DNA of 64,000 nucleotides from Polaromonas vacuolata (lineage in GTDB: Bacteria; Pseudomonadota; Gammaproteobacteria; Burkholderiales; Burkholderiaceae_C), in contig NZ_CP051461.1 of NCBI RefSeq assembly GCF_012584515.1, forward strand, positions 401,001 through 465,000, given 5' to 3'. Below, in pieces: positions 45,568 through 56,518 of the stretch (within the stretch, counting starts at the first letter, position 1; every line of letters begins with the position of its first letter). The position numbers and the translations under genes were made by a program. Under the pieces are notes generated by a model that saw nothing but the letters and a program-made list of their open reading frames with translations, ran no database searches and had not been told where the DNA came from.

Positions 45568-46545
45568 GTGCTGTCTATTTTTCTGGTGACTTTCCCCTTT
45601 TTTGCTTTGATGCTGTGCGGCTATGTGGCCACGCGGCGGGCTATGTTGCCGCTTAGCGCCATCCCCGGTTTGAACAGCTTTGTGCTGTATTTCGCGCTGC
45701 CCTGCATGCTTTACCGTTTTGGCGCCAGTACGCCGATTAGTTTGCTGCTCGATGCGAGTTTGGTGGCGGTCTATGCGCTAGGGGCGCTGATTATGGTGGC
45801 GCTCAGTGTGCTGCTCACGCGTAGGCGTAGAGCGGACGGTAGCCGGCTGGACTGGAGCGATGCTGGCTTTGGCGCGCTGGTAGCGGCTTTCCCCAACACT
45901 GGCTACATGGGCGTGCCGCTACTCGTAGCCTTGCTAGGCGCTGCGGCTGCTGGCCCGGCGATAGTCACCATCGTGATCGATTTAGTGCTGACGTCGTCTT
46001 TGTGCATTGCACTGTCGCGCTTGGACAGTGCCCAAGCACATGGCGCGGCTATCGCTGGCCGACGCGCGCTCAAGGGCGTGCTGATGAATCCACTGCCTTG
46101 GGCGATCGGCCTGGGCGCGCTGTCCTCGGCTACTGACTTAGTGCTGCCAAAACCGATTTTGCAAACGCTAGGTTTGCTGGCGGATGCGTCCTCGCCGGTG
46201 GCGCTGTTCACGATTGGCGCGGTGCTGGCACGGTCGCGTTTAAGCAGCACCCAGCGCACGCCGCTGGCTAATTATTTGCCGCTGGTACTGCTCAAGTTAT
46301 TGCTCCACCCGCTGTTAATCGGCCTGCTGGGGCTGGCCGCCATCGCCTTGGGCATGCCCTTGGCGCCGTTTACTTTGACGGTAATGGTGCTGGTGGCTGC
46401 GTTACCCAGTGCCAGTAATGTAGCGATTTTGGCCGAGAGTTTTGGCGCTGATAACGGACGCATTGCGGCGATTATTTTGCTCTCGACGGTGTTGGCGTTT
46501 TTTAGCTTTTCGGCGGCGGTGGCTTGGTTGCATCCGGGCGGCTAA
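45568..46545 (+). CDS. AEC-family (auxin efflux carrier type) permease
   Basis: A polytopic inner-membrane transporter of about 326 residues with roughly ten hydrophobic segments in two halves. The proposed GTG start at 45568 gives VLSIFLVTFPFFALMLCGYV, the usual AEC beginning; a TTG at 45496 would add a basic tail. LVAAFPNTGYMGVPLLVALL is the family's conserved first-half motif and the second half has MVLVAALPSASNVAILAESF. Members export or import carboxylates such as malonate or malate; the substrate here is unknown. Divergent from rep, convergent with priA. Confidence 0.9.
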   Translation: MLSIFLVTFPFFALMLCGYVATRRAMLPLSAIPGLNSFVLYFALPCMLYRFGASTPISLLLDASLVAVYALGALIMVALSVLLTRRRRADGSRLDWSDAGFGALVAAFPNTGYMGVPLLVALLGAAAAGPAIVTIVIDLVLTSSLCIALSRLDSAQAHGAAIAGRRALKGVLMNPLPWAIGLGALSSATDLVLPKPILQTLGLLADASSPVALFTIGAVLARSRLSSTQRTPLANYLPLVLLKLLLHPLLIGLLGLAAIALGMPLAPFTLTVMVLVAALPSASNVAILAESFGADNGRIAAIILLSTVLAFFSFSAAVAWLHPGG

Positions 46546-46546
46546 T

Positions 46547-46573
46547 GGCTTGGCCAAGCCTTTTGTTTTATTT
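46547..46573 (+). terminator. Intrinsic terminator of the AEC gene
   Basis: The palindrome GGCTTGGCCAAGCC (46547-46560) is followed at once by TTTTGTTTTATTT. It starts one base after the stop codon, between the converging AEC gene and priA. Confidence 0.85.
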
Positions 46574-46591
46574 CAAATGGGCTTGGCGCGA

Positions 46592-48730
<2,139 letters not shown>

Positions 48731-48951
48731 GAATGCTAGTAAAGATTAGGAGTTATTTTTTCTAATTAACATGCAAAAAGCGCGCTAAGTGCTTGATTTC
48801 TAAGTGCTTTACAGAGATATCAATTTTCTGTGGATAACTTTGTTGATAGATTGCCTTGGTGGGCTCGAAAGCCACGCCAATAAAGGCTTTCAACACATTA
48901 CCCACACATCAAGAAATTTTAAAGAAGCTATATAAATCAATGACTTAGCAT

Positions 48952-48970
48952 CGCTATGGCTTTGATAGCG
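48952..48970. repeat. Small hairpin CGCTAT-N7-ATAGCG
   Basis: Six-base arms with a seven-base loop. Same plan as the hairpin at 39928-39946; likely two members of a dispersed intergenic element. Confidence 0.5.
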
Positions 48971-49064
48971 GTGTCTAAGTGTGTTAGGGGTATTTAGAGA
49001 AGATGACACAATTTTTTGTGCATAAGTTTTTCTGTTGGGCTTATTTTTATGCTAGAAGGCGAGT

Positions 49065-49088
49065 AAAAAGCCTTGTCATCGGCTTTTA
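49065..49088 (-). terminator. Intrinsic terminator of hemE
   Basis: Read leftward, AAAAGCC, an eight-base loop, then GGCTTTTT gives a stem with a built-in U-tract. It lies about 22 bases after the hemE stop codon. Confidence 0.8.
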
Positions 49089-49109
49089 TATGACAAAAGC
49101 GTGATGCAC

Positions 49110-50219
49110 TTAAGCCTGTTGGCTGCGCATGTTTCGCGAGTGAGTATGCACTGCGTTAACCAGCGCGCTGACATGCTCCGGCGGCGTGTGCTGATTAATG
49201 CCGTGGCCAAGGTTGAAAATGTGCGTGGGGCCGGTTTTAGTGTTGTCTGTGTGCGGACGGCCAAAGCTGTCCAGTACTTTTTTCGCTTCAGCTTCGATTT
49301 GTGCCGGGTTGGCAAACAACACGTTGGGGTCGAGATTGCCTTGCAAAACCTTGGCCTTAGGGCCGTTTTCACCGACCTGAGCTCTGGCTTTTGCCAAATT
49401 GACCGTCCAGTCTAGTCCCAACACTTCGCAGTCGAGCTGACCCATGGCGTCTAACCACAGTCCGCCGCCTTTGGTGAACACCAAACGTGGAATGATGACA
49501 CCGTCATGCTCGCGCTTGAGTTGAGACAGCACGCGGCGGGTATAGGCCAAGCTGAATTCTTCAAACGCTGCATCGGCCAGCACGCCGCCCCAGCTGTCAA
49601 AAATCATCACTGCTTGAGCGCCCGCTTCGATCTGGGCGTTGAGGTAGAGCGCTACTGAGTCGGCATTGATGGCCAACATTTTGTGCAGCAGGTCGGGGCG
49701 TTGATAGAGCATGGTTTTGACCAAGCGGTAGTCGCTAGAGCCAGCGCCTTCCACCATGTAGCAAGCCAGCGTCCAAGGACTGCCGGAAAAACCTATCAAA
49801 GGCACGCTGCCGTTCAGGGCCTTGCGGATTGATGTCACGGCATCAAAAACGTAGCGCAGCTTGTTCATGTCGGGCACTTCGAGCTTTGCCACTGCTTGCT
49901 CGTCTTGCACCGGAGAGGCGAAACGCGGGCCTTCGCCAAGCGCAAAGCTCAGACCCAAGCCCATGGCGTCGGGTACGGTCAGGATGTCGCTAAACAAGAT
50001 GGCTGCGTCTAGTGGAAAGCGCTCCAAGGGCTGCAGTGTGACTTCGGTCGCGTAATCGGTGTTGGTGGCTAAACCCATGAAACTGCCGGCACGCGCTCTG
50101 GTGTCACGGTATTCCGGCAAATAACGGCCAGCTTGGCGCATAAGCCAGACGGGAGTGTGGGTGGTGGCCTGACGCAGGCAGGCGCGGATAAAGGTATCGT
50201 TTTTTAGAGGTGCAAACAT
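49110..50219 (-). CDS. hemE: Uroporphyrinogen decarboxylase HemE
   Basis: A 369-residue HemE that removes four carboxyl groups from uroporphyrinogen III to give coproporphyrinogen III in haem synthesis. The N-terminal [20 protein letters not shown] contains the invariant substrate-binding Arg residues, and [20 protein letters not shown] supplies the catalytic Asp. The C-terminal [20 protein letters not shown] is the family end signature. The enzyme is cytosolic. Its neighbour priA lies in the same orientation, an arrangement common in Burkholderiales. Confidence 0.97.
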   Translation of the reverse strand: MFAPLKNDTFIRACLRQATTHTPVWLMRQAGRYLPEYRDTRARAGSFMGLATNTDYATEVTLQPLERFPLDAAILFSDILTVPDAMGLGLSFALGEGPRFASPVQDEQAVAKLEVPDMNKLRYVFDAVTSIRKALNGSVPLIGFSGSPWTLACYMVEGAGSSDYRLVKTMLYQRPDLLHKMLAINADSVALYLNAQIEAGAQAVMIFDSWGGVLADAAFEEFSLAYTRRVLSQLKREHDGVIIPRLVFTKGGGLWLDAMGQLDCEVLGLDWTVNLAKARAQVGENGPKAKVLQGNLDPNVLFANPAQIEAEAKKVLDSFGRPHTDNTKTGPTHIFNLGHGINQHTPPEHVSALVNAVHTHSRNMRSQQA

Positions 50220-50284
50220 CCACGCATTGTCTCAGGTGTGGCTTGGCGCATCTCTAAAAGGTTTCTGCTGGATAGTCAGTTGTA

Positions 50285-50710
50285 CTAAAGCATTCCGCGC
50301 GTTAAAAGCCGGCCATGCTCAACCATGATGCAGCGGTCTTCTACAACCTGTAATCCGGCGGCGTTAGCTTTGGCGGCCGCCTCTGGGTGGCTAATGCCTA
50401 GCTGCATCCACACCGCCTTGGCGCCTATAGCGATAGCCTCGTCAACTACAGGTGGTATGTCTGGGCTGTTCCGAAAGCAGTTCACCAGCTCGATTTTTTC
50501 ATGCTGCGCGGCGGCTAAAAGGCTGGGATAGGCTTTTTCGCCCAGCACTTCTCTCGCCAACGGGTTGATAGGAATGATGCGGTAGCCTTGCTGCTGCATA
50601 TAGCTGGCCACTTCATGGCTGATGCGGTGAGTTTTAGGCGATAAGCCGACGACTGCAATGGTGCGCAGGTTTTGCAAAAGCGGGGCGATGGTATTGGTAT
50701 TGGCTGACAT
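50285..50710 (-). CDS. CoA-binding domain protein (YccU-like)
   Basis: A 141-residue cytosolic protein with a Rossmann-like CoA-binding fold: IAVVGLSPKTHRISHEVASY near the N-terminus, then GYRIIPINPLAREVLGEKAY and AIAIGAKAVWMQLGISHPEA. It is the succinyl-CoA-ligase-like CoA-binding family without a catalytic domain. The precise function is not established for these small proteins. Confidence 0.92.
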   Translation of the reverse strand: MSANTNTIAPLLQNLRTIAVVGLSPKTHRISHEVASYMQQQGYRIIPINPLAREVLGEKAYPSLLAAAQHEKIELVNCFRNSPDIPPVVDEAIAIGAKAVWMQLGISHPEAAAKANAAGLQVVEDRCIMVEHGRLLTRGML

Positions 50711-50827
50711 AAAAGGCTTTAATAAATGGCTTTGATAAGCGGCTTACTCAAGCACCGTCAAACTTGCCAGCGCCGTCATGAAGTTGACCAGTTTATCGAG
50801 CGCGGCGAGTCAACTAGCGCGCTTGAA

Positions 50828-53005
50828 TTACAGCTTTGCCAATTCTGCCCGTACATCGCTTACCGAGAGTATTTCTGACAGCAACACCGGCGCACGGCCG
50901 GCTTTGTAGATCACATAAACCGGTACGCCGTTGCGGCCTAACTGGGCCAGTGCCGCGGTAACAGCAGGGTCGCGCCGTGTCCAGTCGGCGCGTAGTAGCA
51001 CGACTTTTTTCGCATCCATGTCGGCCAGCACATCGGCATTGGCCAGCGTGGTCTTCTTGTTGTATTGACATGTCACGCACCATGCGGCGGTGAAGTCTAC
51101 GAACACGCTTTGACCGTTGGCCGTGAGTTGTTCTACCCGGTCCGGTGTCCAGTTCTGCCAGCGCGCGCCCGGTGCGGCGGCGGCAATGGGTGTGTCCAAG
51201 TGCTTGACGACGTTAGGGCCAATACCCCAGAGAGCGATAGCCAGCAGCGCCAGAGACACGCTAGCGATGACTTTGCGAGCACGGCCCGTCAGATTCAACG
51301 ACCACAGCAGCAATGAGAGCAACAACAGCAAGGCCAGCAGCGCGCCCGCGCCATCTATGCCGCTTTGCTGACCCAGCACCCAGACCAGCCAAATGACAGT
51401 CGCAAACATCGGGAAGGCCATCAACTGGCGGAAAGTCTGCATCCACGCACCAGGCCGCGGCATGGCCCGCGCCAAGCCGGGTATCGCGCTGACCGCCAAA
51501 TACGGCAAAGCCATGCCCAAGCCTATGGTGGCAAATATCAACAAAGCCTGAGCGGCGGGAAGACCCAGTGCAAAACCTAGCGACGCGCCCATAAAGGGCG
51601 CGGTGCAAGGCGAGGCGATAGCGGTCGCCAACACACCAGATAAAAAGGAATTGGCAGTCTTATTGCTGGACTGCAAAGTTGCCACACGGCTGGGTAAAAA
51701 GTTACCGATCTCAAACAAGCCCGCCAAATTCAAACCAATCAGCGTGAACATCAAGGCCATGCCAGCGACCACCGCTGGGCTTTGCAGTTGAAAGCCCCAG
51801 CCGAGCTGATCGCCCGCTGCGCGCAGTGCCAGCAGCAACCCGCCCAAGGCCAGAAAAGACAGCACCACGCCGACGCTATAGGCCGCACCGTCCTGTATGC
51901 GTTCAGCCCGGCTCTTGACGTTGACAAAACCGACTACCTTGATGGCCAAGACTGGAAACACGCAGGGCATGAGGTTCAAAATCATGCCGCCTAGCAATGC
52001 ACCTAGTAGCGCGGCGATCAAACCAATCGGCGGTGCGCTGGCCGGTAAGGGCTGGGCGGCGGCATTGGCTTTGAGCGCCGCTTCCAGCGCTGGCGAGACG
52101 ACGGCTGGCGCCGCCAGCGCGGCCCATTGGCCGTTGACAGGCAGCTGTATTTGATAGGCTTCTACGTCTTTGCCCTCGAGCGCAACCACCACTGGCAGGT
52201 TGGAGGGACTCTGGCTACGCATGCTTGAAATCGGCAGTTGCGCAGTCCAAACAGCGCCTTGCCAGGCTTGTTGCCAAGCGCCTGCGGGCTCAATCACGTT
52301 AGTGGTTTCTGGGAAAAAGACCAGTTTTTTGCCTTGCAGTCCAGCCGGTAAACCGCTAAGAGATACTGTGATGGAGTCTGCGGTGACTTCTGCCGTTGAG
52401 CTGCCGGTGGGTAGTGGCTTAGGCGTGGCCTTAAAGGTGTTTTGAAACACTGCGGTGCTGATGCCGCTAGAGCTTTGTACGGGAATGCTCAGGCTAAATT
52501 CACCTTCTTGCGGGATGCACTCCAAGCGGCAAATCAGCCAACTGGCTTTAAGTTTGACGTCTAGCGTGTTGCCGCTGAAGTTGGACGCGACCGTGAGCGG
52601 CACGGGCAGCAAGACATTGTTTTCATAACCATAGTTGGCCAACGTGCCAATCGGAATTTTCTTCGGTGTGGGCCAAGCGATTTCACCGGCGCTAATGCCC
52701 GCTGGCAGTTGCCAATCCAGCACCGTGGGCAGACCCGAGTCGCCGGCATTTTTCCAATAGGTATGCCACTCGGGCTGATGCGCCAGTTGTAAGCCTAACC
52801 AAACTTGCTTGCCCGGTCCTACGCCGTCTGGTGCCCACGCCAGCAGCTCGGCGCGTACTTGCTCGGTCGTAACCACGGCGCTGACTGCGCTGCTGCTTTT
52901 TGAAAACAGACTGTTGATATTGCTTTGCGCCGATGCAGAGTTAAATAAAACGGCACTAGTGATTAAGAAAACGGTGGCTGAAATACGGGTAAAAAGCTTG
53001 TGCAT
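50828..53005 (-). CDS. dsbD: Thiol:disulfide interchange protein DsbD
   Basis: An inner-membrane protein of about 725 residues that carries reducing power from cytosolic thioredoxin to the periplasm, for isomerase reduction and cytochrome c maturation. A signal peptide (ATVFLITSAVLFNSASA) leads into a periplasmic domain with Cys pair WLICRLECIPQEG, then eight or so membrane segments with NLMPCVFPVLAIKVVGF and SPCTAPFMG, and a C-terminal thioredoxin domain (FTAAWCVTCQYN). The start at 53005 gives a classical signal peptide; ATG codons at 53026 and 53032 are alternatives. Confidence 0.94.
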   Translation of the reverse strand: MHKLFTRISATVFLITSAVLFNSASAQSNINSLFSKSSSAVSAVVTTEQVRAELLAWAPDGVGPGKQVWLGLQLAHQPEWHTYWKNAGDSGLPTVLDWQLPAGISAGEIAWPTPKKIPIGTLANYGYENNVLLPVPLTVASNFSGNTLDVKLKASWLICRLECIPQEGEFSLSIPVQSSSGISTAVFQNTFKATPKPLPTGSSTAEVTADSITVSLSGLPAGLQGKKLVFFPETTNVIEPAGAWQQAWQGAVWTAQLPISSMRSQSPSNLPVVVALEGKDVEAYQIQLPVNGQWAALAAPAVVSPALEAALKANAAAQPLPASAPPIGLIAALLGALLGGMILNLMPCVFPVLAIKVVGFVNVKSRAERIQDGAAYSVGVVLSFLALGGLLLALRAAGDQLGWGFQLQSPAVVAGMALMFTLIGLNLAGLFEIGNFLPSRVATLQSSNKTANSFLSGVLATAIASPCTAPFMGASLGFALGLPAAQALLIFATIGLGMALPYLAVSAIPGLARAMPRPGAWMQTFRQLMAFPMFATVIWLVWVLGQQSGIDGAGALLALLLLLSLLLWSLNLTGRARKVIASVSLALLAIALWGIGPNVVKHLDTPIAAAAPGARWQNWTPDRVEQLTANGQSVFVDFTAAWCVTCQYNKKTTLANADVLADMDAKKVVLLRADWTRRDPAVTAALAQLGRNGVPVYVIYKAGRAPVLLSEILSVSDVRAELAKL

Positions 53006-53156
53006 ATTGTGATGAAGGCGCGGCATATTCATAGTGCGAGTGTGAGCCCATAGGCTTTGAATTGGTTCCTGCCCTTGCTTGAGCATTTTTTTATCCTGCC
53101 GAGATTATCTTTAGCAAAGGACTCCCAAGCCGAATTAACTCGCGTATGGTTTGATA

Positions 53157-54803
53157 ATGAGTTCCATGCCCTCTCCTGCAAGTTCAACTTCCATCGTCTT
53201 GGCGACGTTAAATGCCAAATACATTCACGCCTCACTAGGCCTGCGCTACCTGCTAGCCAATATGGATACGCATGGCGGGGCTGGCTTGAGAAAGGTCACC
53301 CAATTACGCGAATTTGTAATCCAGCAGTCACCCAACCTTATCGTCGAGCAGTTGTTAGCGCTGGAGCCGCGCGTGATTGGCTTGGGTATTTACATATGGA
53401 ACGTAGTTGAGACGACACAAGTTGTGCGCCTGCTTAAAACCTTGCGGCCGGATATTCGGATTGTGTTGGGCGGGCCAGAGGTCAGCTTTGAGACCGATAG
53501 CCAGGAAATCTGCCGGCTTGCCGACCATATTGTCACTGGTTGGGGCGATGTGAGTTTTCCTAAGCTTTGCCGCGCTTTGTTAGATGGCCCGCAGCCGCTG
53601 ATGAAAATCATTGCTGGCGAGCAGCCGCCGCTTGCTGAACTCAACTTGCCATACACCGAATACACCGACGAAGACTTGGCCAAGCGCCTGCTGTATGTTG
53701 AAGCGTCGCGCGGCTGTCCGTTTAAGTGCGAGTTTTGTTTGAGCTCATTGGACAAGACCGCTTGGGCGTTTGAGCTGGATAGATTCATGGTTGAGATGGA
53801 CAGTCTCTATCAGCGCGGTGCGCGTAACTTTAAGTTTGTCGACAGAACTTTTAATTTGAAAATTGATTTTTCAGTGCGCATCTTGCAGTTCTTTTTGGAC
53901 CGCATGAAAGACCAATCCGGTCAGGTTCTTGCCGCGCCTGATGTGTTTGTGCATTTCGAGGTTGTGCCGGACAGCTTGCCAGACCGCCTGAAAGTTTTAA
54001 TCGCGCAGTTCCCGGCTGGCTCCTTGCAGTTTGAAGTCGGCATTCAAAGCTTTAACCCCGAGGTGCAGCAACGCATTTCGCGCAAGCAAGACAATCTCAA
54101 GACCGCTGACAACCTGCGCTGGTTAGTCAGCCAAAGCCAAGCCCATGTGCATGCAGATCTGATTTTCGGCCTACCCGGTGAAACCGTAGAAAGTTTTGCT
54201 AACGGCTTTGATCAGCTCTACGCTTTAGCGCCGCACGAGATTCAGTTCGGCATTCTTAAGCGCCTGCGCGGCACGCCGATTACCCGGCATACGGCCGGTT
54301 ACGCCATGCTCTATGACCCGCAAACGCCGTACACAATCATGCAAAATTCAAGTGTTGATTTCGTTGCCATGCAGCGCGTTAAACGCTTTGCGCGTTACTG
54401 GGAAATGCTGGCTAACTCGGGCCGCTTTGCGCGCGCACTCAAGCTGTTACTGGAGCCCGGATCGGCCTTTTTTAATTTCCTTGGGTTTAGCGATTGGCTT
54501 TGGCTCACCACCGGTAAGACCCATGAGTTCGCGCTCGAAAAACTGGTCGACTTGCTGCACGCCCATTTGACCGGACCGCGTGACTTGGCGCTTGACACGG
54601 TTAACGCGGCCTTAATGGAGGACTACCGCAACAGCGGCGCACGCGGTAGGCCGCAATGCTTGGCGGAATTGCTCTCGGGTCAGCGTCAAGCCGCTACCGG
54701 TGTGGCTGCTAAGTCTGGGTCTGAGCGTCAAAGCCGGCATGTGCAGCAAAATCAGCACAGCCAGCACAGGGATGAGATTCAAAAAGCCGCTGCTGCCGCT
54801 TAA
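53157..54803 (+). CDS. B12-binding-domain radical SAM protein
   Basis: A 548-residue putative radical S-adenosylmethionine enzyme. The N-terminal domain resembles a cobalamin-binding fold (GLGIYIWNVVETTQVVRLLK, RIVLGGPEVSFE). The 4Fe-4S motif is CPFKCEFC preceded by RG, about residues 187-194, followed by the SAM barrel and a DUF4080-like C-terminal region. The last 40 residues are a Gln/Ser-rich hydrophilic tail. The substrate is unknown. ATG 53157 is preferred over a TTG two codons upstream. It is divergent from dsbD. Confidence 0.9.
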   Translation: MSSMPSPASSTSIVLATLNAKYIHASLGLRYLLANMDTHGGAGLRKVTQLREFVIQQSPNLIVEQLLALEPRVIGLGIYIWNVVETTQVVRLLKTLRPDIRIVLGGPEVSFETDSQEICRLADHIVTGWGDVSFPKLCRALLDGPQPLMKIIAGEQPPLAELNLPYTEYTDEDLAKRLLYVEASRGCPFKCEFCLSSLDKTAWAFELDRFMVEMDSLYQRGARNFKFVDRTFNLKIDFSVRILQFFLDRMKDQSGQVLAAPDVFVHFEVVPDSLPDRLKVLIAQFPAGSLQFEVGIQSFNPEVQQRISRKQDNLKTADNLRWLVSQSQAHVHADLIFGLPGETVESFANGFDQLYALAPHEIQFGILKRLRGTPITRHTAGYAMLYDPQTPYTIMQNSSVDFVAMQRVKRFARYWEMLANSGRFARALKLLLEPGSAFFNFLGFSDWLWLTTGKTHEFALEKLVDLLHAHLTGPRDLALDTVNAALMEDYRNSGARGRPQCLAELLSGQRQAATGVAAKSGSERQSRHVQQNQHSQHRDEIQKAAAAA

Positions 54804-54850
54804 ATTGCAATCTACTTTTTTGATCTTTAGACGCTTGAGAAAATCAATCT

Positions 54851-55714
54851 ATGACTTCTACACCCACTAATCCATCCACCAGAACTCGATTTTGGGCCGA
54901 CCTTAAAACCACGGACTTTGCCAGCTTAGACTTGTCGCGCAGCATTGCGGTATTGCCGGTTGCCGCTATTGAGCAGCATGGGCCGCACTTGCCGCTCAAT
55001 GTGGATACGGCTTTAGTTGACGGCGTGATTGCGGCGACTTTGCCGCATCTGCCGACTCACTCTCCCGTGCTTTTTCTGCCCACCCAAGCGGTCGGTTTTA
55101 GCCCCGAACATGTGCGCTTTTCAGGCACCTTGACGCTAAAAGCCCAAACCGTGATTGCACTGTGGACAGAGCTGGCAGAGTCAGTCGCTCAAAGCGGCGT
55201 GAAAAAACTCGTGCTGCTTAACGCCCATGGCGGACAGGTTGGCTTGCTCGACGTAGTAGCGCGAGATTTGCGCGTCCGGCTCGGCATGTTGGTCTACAGC
55301 GTGAGCTGGTTTAACCTGCCGCTGCTTGATGAGAACGGTGCCTCTGTGTCGGCGCAGTTCAGTGCCCAAGAGCATCGCTTTGGTATTCATGCCGGCGATA
55401 TGGAGACTTCTATGATGCTGGCCTTAAGGCCTGACTTGGTGGATATGCGCAAGGCGGAAAATTTTCATTCGACATCGCAGGACAGAGCGCTGAATTTCCC
55501 CGTGTTGGGCGACGGTCGCAGTGCGAAGTTGGCGTGGCAAATGCAAGACTACAACCCGCAAGGCGCGGCTGGTGATGCGGCTGCCGCTACAGCCGCCAAG
55601 GGGCAGGCGCTGTTAGGTGCTGCGGGCCGTTCTTTAGCACTGGCGCTTGGTGAGATGGACAGTTTGCCGGCGGATACGCTGAAAAATCAGACCGCTTTTT
55701 CAACACCGGGCTAA
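54851..55714 (+). CDS. Creatininase family amidohydrolase
   Basis: A 287-residue metal-dependent hydrolase. The family's metal ligands are visible in VAAIEQHGPHLPLNVDTAL (Glu, His, Asp) and NAHGGQVGLLD plus GIHAGDMETSMML (His, Glu). The family includes creatininase and formamide hydrolases of riboflavin, mycofactocin and related pathways, so the substrate cannot be named. It is 48 bases downstream of the radical SAM gene and probably cotranscribed with it. Confidence 0.92.
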   Translation: MTSTPTNPSTRTRFWADLKTTDFASLDLSRSIAVLPVAAIEQHGPHLPLNVDTALVDGVIAATLPHLPTHSPVLFLPTQAVGFSPEHVRFSGTLTLKAQTVIALWTELAESVAQSGVKKLVLLNAHGGQVGLLDVVARDLRVRLGMLVYSVSWFNLPLLDENGASVSAQFSAQEHRFGIHAGDMETSMMLALRPDLVDMRKAENFHSTSQDRALNFPVLGDGRSAKLAWQMQDYNPQGAAGDAAAATAAKGQALLGAAGRSLALALGEMDSLPADTLKNQTAFSTPG

Positions 55715-55721
55715 AAAAGCT

Positions 55722-55866
55722 AAAAAAAAGACCTCCCGATGGAGGGTAACCATTCGGGAGATCTTTGCTGCCTGATAGGGCCGGTAAGCCTTGCTGCAGT
55801 GTTATCCAATTATGCAGGCCCGAGCGCCGAAGAATTTGCTGCATTTACCGTGAATTCTTGAAAATT
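55722..55866 (-). ncRNA. Candidate small RNA divergent from lrp
   Basis: On the minus strand, the 145 bases left of the Lrp-type box can fold: CGGTAA (complement of 55845-55850) pairs with TTACCG (complement of 55782-55787), enclosing a stem with GCAG/CTGC elements, and the strong terminator at 55729-55764 ends it. The motif GCAGCAA occurs three times. I matched it to no known RNA family; promoter elements are not clear. Alternatively this is only a bidirectional terminator plus leader DNA. Confidence 0.3.
55729..55764. terminator. Strong hairpin, T8 tract on the minus strand
   Basis: AGACCTCCCGA (55729-55739) pairs with TCGGGAGATCT (55754-55764) with one mismatch, and TGG/CCA extend the stem inward. 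On the plus strand only TTT follows. On the minus strand an eight-T run follows, making a textbook terminator for leftward transcription, although no leftward protein gene lies immediately upstream. It may be bidirectional, also ending the creatininase transcript. Confidence 0.8.
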
Positions 55867-55881
55867 CAGATAATTAATCTG
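55867..55881. promoter_or_regulatory. Lrp-type binding box upstream of the lrp-like gene
   Basis: CAGATAATTAATCTG matches 13 of 15 positions of the Lrp consensus YAGHAWATTWTDCTR and has perfect CAGAT/ATCTG dyad arms. It lies 31 bases before the regulator's ATG, consistent with autoregulation. Confidence 0.7.
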
Positions 55882-55912
55882 TGTATCTAGTAAAAACAGT
55901 TAAATTAACTGC

Positions 55913-56368
55913 ATGGACACTTTAGACAGAAAAATCCTCCAAGTTTTGCAACTCGATGCCCGCACCAGCTTGCACGATATCGGCCAAGCCGTCGGCCTGA
56001 GTCCCTCGCCCTGCTGGGGCCGAATTAAGAAAATGGAGGAAGCCGGTGTGATTGAAGGCTATACCGTCAGGCTTAACGCGCAGGCGCTGGGCTTGGGTGA
56101 GACCGTGATGGTGCAGGTCACGCTGGACAGTCACTCGGACAACACGTTGGAGAAATTTGGCGAGACTCTAGCCGCCATCCCTGAAGTGATAGAGGCTTAT
56201 TTGGTCTCTGGTGAATATGACTACCTGCTGCGCATCGCGGTACGTGACACCAAGGATTACGAGCGACTGCTGCGTGAGCTGCTCTACAAAATCAAGGGCA
56301 TACGCCACAGCATGTCAAGTTTCGTTTTACGCACCTTGAAAAAGACTGATTTGCCTTTGTTACCTTAA
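55913..56368 (+). CDS. Lrp/AsnC family transcriptional regulator
   Basis: A 151-residue regulator of standard length. The N-terminal helix-turn-helix (LDRKILQVLQLDARTSLHDI, GLSPSPCWGRIKKMEEAGVI) is followed by the RAM ligand-binding domain (PEVIEAYLVSGEYDYLLRIA). The family binds amino acids and controls their metabolism and export. An Lrp-like box lies just upstream. Nearby PhzF, aminotransferase and LysE genes could be targets. Its start has no clear ribosome-binding site. Confidence 0.94.
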   Translation: MDTLDRKILQVLQLDARTSLHDIGQAVGLSPSPCWGRIKKMEEAGVIEGYTVRLNAQALGLGETVMVQVTLDSHSDNTLEKFGETLAAIPEVIEAYLVSGEYDYLLRIAVRDTKDYERLLRELLYKIKGIRHSMSSFVLRTLKKTDLPLLP

Positions 56369-56371
56369 CTT

Positions 56372-56413
56372 CGTCTCTAACCATGTCTCTAACTACGTCT
56401 CTAATTACGTCTT
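56372..56413 (+). repeat. Tandem 12-base repeat downstream of lrp-like gene
   Basis: Three imperfect 12-base units (CGTCTCTAACCA, TGTCTCTAACTA, CGTCTCTAATTA) and a partial fourth begin four bases after the stop codon. Non-coding. Confidence 0.9.
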
Positions 56414-56518
56414 TCGCAAGGCTTTTAGGAGCGCTTCTTTTAGGTTCTGAGTTAGGTCTTTATTCACGTTTTTCTCAGCACCTTTCTCATCGCTGCTTTT
56501 TGCCGCGTCAAAGCGAGG

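Larger units (their letters stand above)
48731..49109. other. AT-rich gap between priA and hemE with DnaA boxes
   Basis: A 379-base AT-rich region without a credible gene. It contains TGTGGATAA (48829-48837) and TGTGCATAA (49017-49025), both perfect matches to the DnaA-box consensus TTATNCACA in reverse complement, and TTACCCACA (48898-48906), one mismatch in the opposite orientation. It also holds the hairpin CGCTAT-N7-ATAGCG (48952-48970) and the hemE terminator. It must include the priA promoter. Confidence 0.7.

Noticed and set aside
48731..49109. Chromosomal origin oriC
   Set aside because: DnaA boxes and AT richness are suggestive, but dnaA, dnaN, rpmH or mnmG genes are not adjacent and no strand-bias data are available, so only a DnaA-box group is claimed.
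55587..55844. An 85-codon leftward frame across the end of the creatininase gene
   Set aside because: It reads through the strong hairpin and terminator and into the creatininase coding region antisense; its product has no family features.
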